Source of the DNA: Daejeonella oryzae DSM 19973
GTDB taxonomy: Bacteria; Bacteroidota; Bacteroidia; Sphingobacteriales; Sphingobacteriaceae
Assembly (NCBI RefSeq): GCF_000422945.1
Contig: NZ_AUHA01000003.1
Coordinates: 676,940-740,939 of the forward strand
DNA length: 64,000 nucleotides
Direction of reading: 5' to 3'
Each line of letters begins with the position of its first letter. The first letter of the stretch is position 1. The position numbers and the translations under genes were made by a program. The notes beneath the pieces were generated by a model that worked only from the letters and a program-made list of their open reading frames with translations, was not told where the DNA came from and made no database searches. Positions 60,589-64,000 of this stretch are shown here, one piece after another.

Positions 60589-60954
60589 TCAGCCCTTCAT
60601 GTATTTCTGATGCCCTACTATTCTTACTTTATCCTCATCCAGATACATATAGCCCATGTCATAACAGAACCAGTACTCATTGCCCTCTTTGGTTTTAAAC
60701 AGGCTGGTAAAATACTTAAAGTTGAAATGACGTTCTTCCAGAAATTCTTTACGGATCACACTCATTCCGGCAGGATTTAGCGTTTTGAGAATAGTCCGGT
60801 TTCTGCGGAGAACCTGGTTCACCTGCTGTATCACCTTTTCACTTTCTGCCCGGTTCTGATTATTATAACTCGCCCGGCATTGATCCGTACAAAAACGCTT
60901 ATCACTTCTACCTTTTAGGTCATCGTTACAAAACAGGCAGGATCGTTTTTCCAT
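60589..60954 (-). CDS. Zinc-ribbon protein of unknown function
   Basis: This 121-residue protein begins with a zinc ribbon CLFCNDDLKGRSDKRFCTDQC (four Cys), followed by a basic helical part (VLRRNRTILKTLNP) and ends GNEYWFCYDMGYMYLDEDKVRIVGHQ. Similar proteins are frequent in Bacteroidota. A nucleic-acid-binding role is possible but unproven. It lies convergent to the LuxR gene and divergent from the tyrosine recombinase. Confidence 0.65.
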   Translation of the reverse strand: MEKRSCLFCNDDLKGRSDKRFCTDQCRASYNNQNRAESEKVIQQVNQVLRRNRTILKTLNPAGMSVIRKEFLEERHFNFKYFTSLFKTKEGNEYWFCYDMGYMYLDEDKVRIVGHQKYMKG

Positions 60955-61057
60955 AGCTATCTTATTAACCGAATATATCCATTTAAGATACGGATATATT
61001 CGTTTATAAATCGGCTAAAACTCTTTATGTTTTTAGTTTCGGAATAACTAATATATA

Positions 61058-62488
61058 ATGCGATCAGGTATGGCTATTCACGTTTACATACGGCCTTTAA
61101 TTTTGAAAAGCCAGGCGGTGTACAGTTATACTTTTCAAAAGAACCCTCCCCTGTTTAAATGGCTGTTGGGTTTGTCCTGTTTTAAATATGACCGACCAGG
61201 AAAAATACTCTACACCGAAGCCAAAGAAGAAATACTTGATTATTTAGAAATCGCTTCCGGAGGCAAATTGCTGATCAACAAAAACAATCTTTACCGCGAT
61301 TGTGTCATTGAGGCGCAAAAGCAGAATTTAAATGGACTTTCCCGGGTAGAAATTCCGAAGTATCGCTTTGAAGCCAGAATGACAATTAAGTATGCAGTGG
61401 TGGAAAATTCAAATTGTTTTTTGCTTACTACTGACCGGGTTAACAGATGTAAAGAAATTTTAGAACCTTTAGAATTTATTTATTTTAATCGTAAACTTTC
61501 GGCCTTTCTGATGCCTATGCGGGAAGTAAATCTATTAAAGTTATTGACGGTGGTAAAGGGCAAAGTAGTGCTTTCGCTTCAGCAGCATGTAAAACTTAAA
61601 AGCCTCTTCCTACAATCATATATTTGGAATCAAACGTATAATGTGGATGTAGTGGTACCGGAGGCTTATCTGAAACACTTAAAGTCCAAAAACTACAGCC
61701 CAAACACGATTCAAAACTATTACGCATCATTTTTCACTTACCTGTATTATTGCAAAACAATCGCAGTTAATGCCGAAGACCTTAGTCCGGAACGGGTAAA
61801 CGATATTGTTCTGAAGATAGCCAGCAATAATAGTCATTGCAGCAGCAGCACGCATATGATGATTAATGCGGTGTTGTATTTTTATAAAAATGTGCTGAAT
61901 AAACCGGAATATACCAATCAGTTACACCGCCCTCACAAAGAAAAAGTGCTACCTAAGGTAATTGCCAAAGAAGATATCGAAAAAATTCTAAACAGCTGCA
62001 GCAATATCAAGCATAAAACGATGCTCAGCCTGGTATATGCCTGCGGCCTGAGAGCCGGTGAACTTATTAATTTAAAAGTTTGCGATATAGACAGCAAACG
62101 AATGATTATTCTAATTGCAAAAGCCAAAGGTTATAAAGACCGCCGGGTGATGCTATCTGAAAAATTGCTTGAAAAATTAAAAGAATATTATAAAGCATAT
62201 AAGCCCCGCACCTACCTGTTTGAAGGACAATACCAGGATCAGTATTCGGTAAGTTCATTGAGGCAGGTGCTTGCTGAAGCCTGCAATAAGGCAGGTTACA
62301 AGCAAAAAGCGACACTGCACTGGTTAAGGCATTCCTTTGCCACCCATTTACTGGAAGCCGGAACAGACATCCGTTATATTCAGCAACTGCTCGGGCACAG
62401 CAGTACCAAAACCACTGAAATTTATACCTATGTGAGCACAAAACACATCAGCAAAATAAAAAGTCCGCTGGATAGTTTAAACATTTGA
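61058..62488 (+). CDS. Tyrosine recombinase (Xer-like, with N-terminal extension) next to a cassette array
   Basis: This is a 476-residue site-specific recombinase. Residues about 205-290 form the SAM-like core-binding domain (YLKHLKSKNYSPNTIQNYYASFFTYL). The catalytic domain has R332 (GLRAGELINL), the Lys in AKGYKDRRVML, H421-x-x-R424, H447 and the nucleophile Y456. It ends IKSPLDSLNI. The first 200 residues are a separate unrecognised region. The insertion that marks integron integrases between the Lys and H-x-x-R is missing. The gene lies 65 bases upstream of the first cassette boundary, in the same direction as the cassettes. Confidence 0.92.
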   Translation: MRSGMAIHVYIRPLILKSQAVYSYTFQKNPPLFKWLLGLSCFKYDRPGKILYTEAKEEILDYLEIASGGKLLINKNNLYRDCVIEAQKQNLNGLSRVEIPKYRFEARMTIKYAVVENSNCFLLTTDRVNRCKEILEPLEFIYFNRKLSAFLMPMREVNLLKLLTVVKGKVVLSLQQHVKLKSLFLQSYIWNQTYNVDVVVPEAYLKHLKSKNYSPNTIQNYYASFFTYLYYCKTIAVNAEDLSPERVNDIVLKIASNNSHCSSSTHMMINAVLYFYKNVLNKPEYTNQLHRPHKEKVLPKVIAKEDIEKILNSCSNIKHKTMLSLVYACGLRAGELINLKVCDIDSKRMIILIAKAKGYKDRRVMLSEKLLEKLKEYYKAYKPRTYLFEGQYQDQYSVSSLRQVLAEACNKAGYKQKATLHWLRHSFATHLLEAGTDIRYIQQLLGHSSTKTTEIYTYVSTKHISKIKSPLDSLNI

Positions 62489-62565
62489 AATAATCTGTAT
62501 GTTGGCTCCACTTATAGTAAATATATATGCAATAGACAGCGTATATCTACTAGTTATGTGTAACC
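62489..62565 (+). other. Possible primary recombination (attI-like) site
   Basis: The 65 bases between the recombinase stop and GTTATGTGTAACC at 62553-62565 form the entrance to the array. By analogy with integrons the crossover would lie between G and TT at 62553/62554. No further box structure was recognised in it. Confidence 0.35.
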
Positions 62566-63402
62566 TTATGACGACACTTCGAAACATATTGACCATACTG
62601 ACAATTGGAACAACTTTTCAACTCTTCGGACAGAGTGTTGGAAAGGATACGACTTTTATTTTTAAGGACACGGTTGACGGAGAACTTCAAACTATTTTTA
62701 TTGACAACAATAAGGACAGCAAATTTTACGACCACATATCTAACTTTAATTTCCAGCATTTCGACAAAGACAGTTATAAATATTCGACTGACTTTTTCAA
62801 AGAGCAAAAACTGACTTTAACTAAATCAAAGCCATTAATTCCTTGGACAAAGTGGGTTACACTTAAACAATACAATGGACAACTTTATGCTTATCACCCT
62901 TGCGACTTTTTATTTCATTTTCGACAATCAGTAAATGACACAACATTTATTGACTGGACTGGTGAAGGTCCTGTTGCAAACAAAATTATCGAGCAGAAGA
63001 AAATTGACAACAAGACGTATGAGTTTAAGTTGACCGGTATTTACGACCACGACCGAAAAATCATAATTTACATAATTGACTTTAAAAAAGGAATAGCAGT
63101 TTTTGAGCAAATTACTAACGGGATAGACAAGAATTATTACTTGATGATAGCAGCAGACAAAATAAAAAGTGTTCCAATTATTGTAAATCATTGCCCGACT
63201 CAAAAGCAAACAGAATTACAATTTGACGAGCCTGACTTTAAAACTTTATTGACAACGAAATGACAAGAAAGGCTACACATAACACGGGTTTTGCGTCAGG
63301 CGGGCTGATGTGCAAAGCTTAACGGTAATTTTTTATTTAAGCTTTTGTAATAAAATCGACTTTTGTGCTTCGATTTCCCGCCCGAACGCAAAGCCCGAAT
63401 CG
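62554..63402 (+). mobile_element. Integron-like gene cassette 1
   Basis: This 849-bp unit starts with TTATGTGTAACC (after G62553) and ends with its own recombination site. The box GGCTACACATAAC at 63271-63283 is the reverse complement, with one mismatch in 13, of GTTATGTGTAACC at its start; in a circularised cassette these would be the two paired boxes of one attC site. One short leader, one promoterless gene and one stem-loop make the unit. The next unit begins at the matching GTTATG at 63402. Confidence 0.6.
62568..63263 (+). CDS. Exported hypothetical protein (cassette 1 gene)
   Basis: This 231-residue protein has a signal peptide (TTLRNILTILTIGTTFQLFGQ) and a soluble mature part with many aromatic and acidic residues (WTKWVTLKQYNGQLYAYHPCDF, then IYDHDRKIIIYIIDFKKG). 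No domain is recognised. The ATG at 62568 is the third in the frame and puts the signal peptide first; it lies only three bases after the cassette boundary GTTATGTGTAACC, as in integron cassettes. The base composition is more AT-rich than that of the recombinase gene. Confidence 0.65.
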   Translation: MTTLRNILTILTIGTTFQLFGQSVGKDTTFIFKDTVDGELQTIFIDNNKDSKFYDHISNFNFQHFDKDSYKYSTDFFKEQKLTLTKSKPLIPWTKWVTLKQYNGQLYAYHPCDFLFHFRQSVNDTTFIDWTGEGPVANKIIEQKKIDNKTYEFKLTGIYDHDRKIIIYIIDFKKGIAVFEQITNGIDKNYYLMIAADKIKSVPIIVNHCPTQKQTELQFDEPDFKTLLTTK

Positions 63403-63414
63403 TTATGCCCAACC
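63271..63414 (+). repeat. attC-like stem-loop recombination site
   Basis: The left arm 63278-63304 (CATAAC, CGGG, TTTTGCGT, GGCGGG) pairs with the right arm 63377-63407 (CCCGCC, AACGCAAA, CCCG, GTTATG), with small bulges as in attC sites. The terminal loop contains a second stem, AGCTTAA / TTAAGCT, and CTTTTGTAATAAAATCGACT. The right end GTTATGCCCAACC has the same layout as the left end of cassette 1 (GTTATG-three bases-AACC). Confidence 0.65.
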
Positions 63415-63421
63415 ATAAAAC

Positions 63422-64000
63422 ATGCAACAATTCATAAGACTAAATCTTAAGAAATTTAAATACATTTTTCTAATACCTGCTGGTGTTATGACTGCTTTCA
63501 TTTGGTTTCTATTCCTTTTTGTAGACTCATCAAAGACTTATACTTTATCAGAAAAAATATTTATACCACCGACGATGGGATTGTATGTTGGTTTTATCAT
63601 CCTGACTTTGGCTTTTGTCTCTGGCTATTACACCTTTTACAAAAACAGAAAGACTTTAAATAAGTACCCTTATATTGAATTGGAAGCGCAACTTGGCTTT
63701 AAAAAACAGTTTTTTGGAAAGAATAATATATGGCGTTTCACTGAAGAAATTTTGGTAGGTCAACAGGAAGGCTTTCCAATAGAAATACATTCTATAAACG
63801 AAAATGGTAAAAAGAAAATTGGAGTTACCGTACTAACTGAAATAAATGAGTTAGACGACATGACCTACAAGAAAACTTTTGAATACTTTGAAAAGGAAGA
63901 TATATATTTTGGAGTAGGAGGTTCATCAAAAACTTTTGAACTTGAGAAAGGTAATACAGGAAATCTCGAACAGATTAAAACGGAATTAACAACGTTTATT
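63422..64000 (+). CDS. Two-helix membrane protein (cassette 2 gene, cut by window end)
   Basis: A 193-codon open frame runs to the end of the window without a stop. It starts MQQFIRLNLKKFKYIF with two membrane helices near residues 18-36 (LIPAGVMTAFIWFLFLFV) and 52-72 (GLYVGFIILTLAFVSGYYTFY), followed by a soluble region (WRFTEEILVGQQEGFPIEIH). No family is recognised. The ATG lies seven bases after the boundary GTTATGCCCAACC, again with almost no leader, as for cassette 1. If the cassette rule holds, its own site downstream should contain a box complementary to that boundary. Confidence 0.7.
   Translation, partial: MQQFIRLNLKKFKYIFLIPAGVMTAFIWFLFLFVDSSKTYTLSEKIFIPPTMGLYVGFIILTLAFVSGYYTFYKNRKTLNKYPYIELEAQLGFKKQFFGKNNIWRFTEEILVGQQEGFPIEIHSINENGKKKIGVTVLTEINELDDMTYKKTFEYFEKEDIYFGVGGSSKTFELEKGNTGNLEQIKTELTTFI

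Noticed and set aside
61058..62488. Integron integrase IntI
   Set aside because: The IntI-specific insertion before the H-x-x-R motif is absent; the protein is a Xer-like recombinase with an N-terminal extension.

Overview
The window comes from an AT-rich member of the Bacteroidota, most likely the family Sphingobacteriaceae (Pedobacter/Solitalea-like); the genus cannot be fixed from sequence alone. The evidence is TAnnTTTG-type -7 promoter elements, weak Shine-Dalgarno sequences, a SusC/SusD pair with a TlpA-type thioredoxin, Bacteroidetes-type mobilization genes, DUF4142, DUF922-like and DUF6520 proteins, and a DnaQ/GIY-YIG fusion.

Bases 1-24,565 look like ordinary chromosome. They hold the end of trpS, a deoxynucleoside kinase, kdsB (lipopolysaccharide Kdo activation), several exported or lipid-anchored proteins, an MpaB/rubber-oxygenase-like protein, a DnaQ-GIY-YIG nuclease, a methyltransferase, an aldose-1-epimerase relative, a DEAD-box helicase, pyrG followed by yidC, a Tat-exported metallophosphoesterase, an S9 peptidase, an M14 carboxypeptidase, a nucleoside-recognition membrane protein, a DinB-like protein, an OsmC protein and tRNA-Arg(TCT).

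At the 3' end of tRNA-Arg a mobile element begins. A large serine recombinase gene reads backwards through the whole tRNA. It is followed by a biotin operon (bioB-bioF-bioD-bioA), an oriT-like cluster of palindromes, an accessory mobilization protein overlapping a relaxase, and a VirD4/TraG-type coupling protein. No mating-pore genes are seen, so this resembles an integrative mobilizable element that may carry biotin synthesis as cargo. Its right end was not found.

From 35.3 to 45.4 kb there is an alpha-oxoamine synthase with TetR and Crp/Fnr regulators, a frameshifted MauE/DoxX-type membrane gene, a DUF6520 peptide and a G+C-richer SusD/SusC/TlpA operon. A degenerate tandem repeat precedes the next region.

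From 45.8 to 57.6 kb lies what looks like a defence island. It holds an XRE regulator, a single-chain type IIG-like restriction-modification enzyme in a tight operon with a membrane protein and a proline-rich microprotein, a winged-helix-like protein with a PD-(D/E)XK nuclease domain, a YbjQ pair, a DUF3800 protein, a HicAB toxin-antitoxin pair and a membrane protein. Copies of a dispersed intergenic repeat punctuate the second half. A gene-poor 1.5-kb stretch with decayed coding sequence follows, then a GNAT-LuxR pair whose upstream element is shared with the oxoamine synthase.

The most interesting part is the right end. A 476-residue tyrosine recombinase that lacks the integron-integrase insertion is followed directly by two gene units. 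The first is bounded exactly as an integron cassette would be: its 5' end (GTTATGTGTAACC) is complementary, with one mismatch, to a cassette-specific box after its gene (GGCTACACATAAC), followed by a long imperfect stem-loop ending in GTTATG, where the next unit begins. This suggests an integron-like cassette array served by a non-IntI recombinase.
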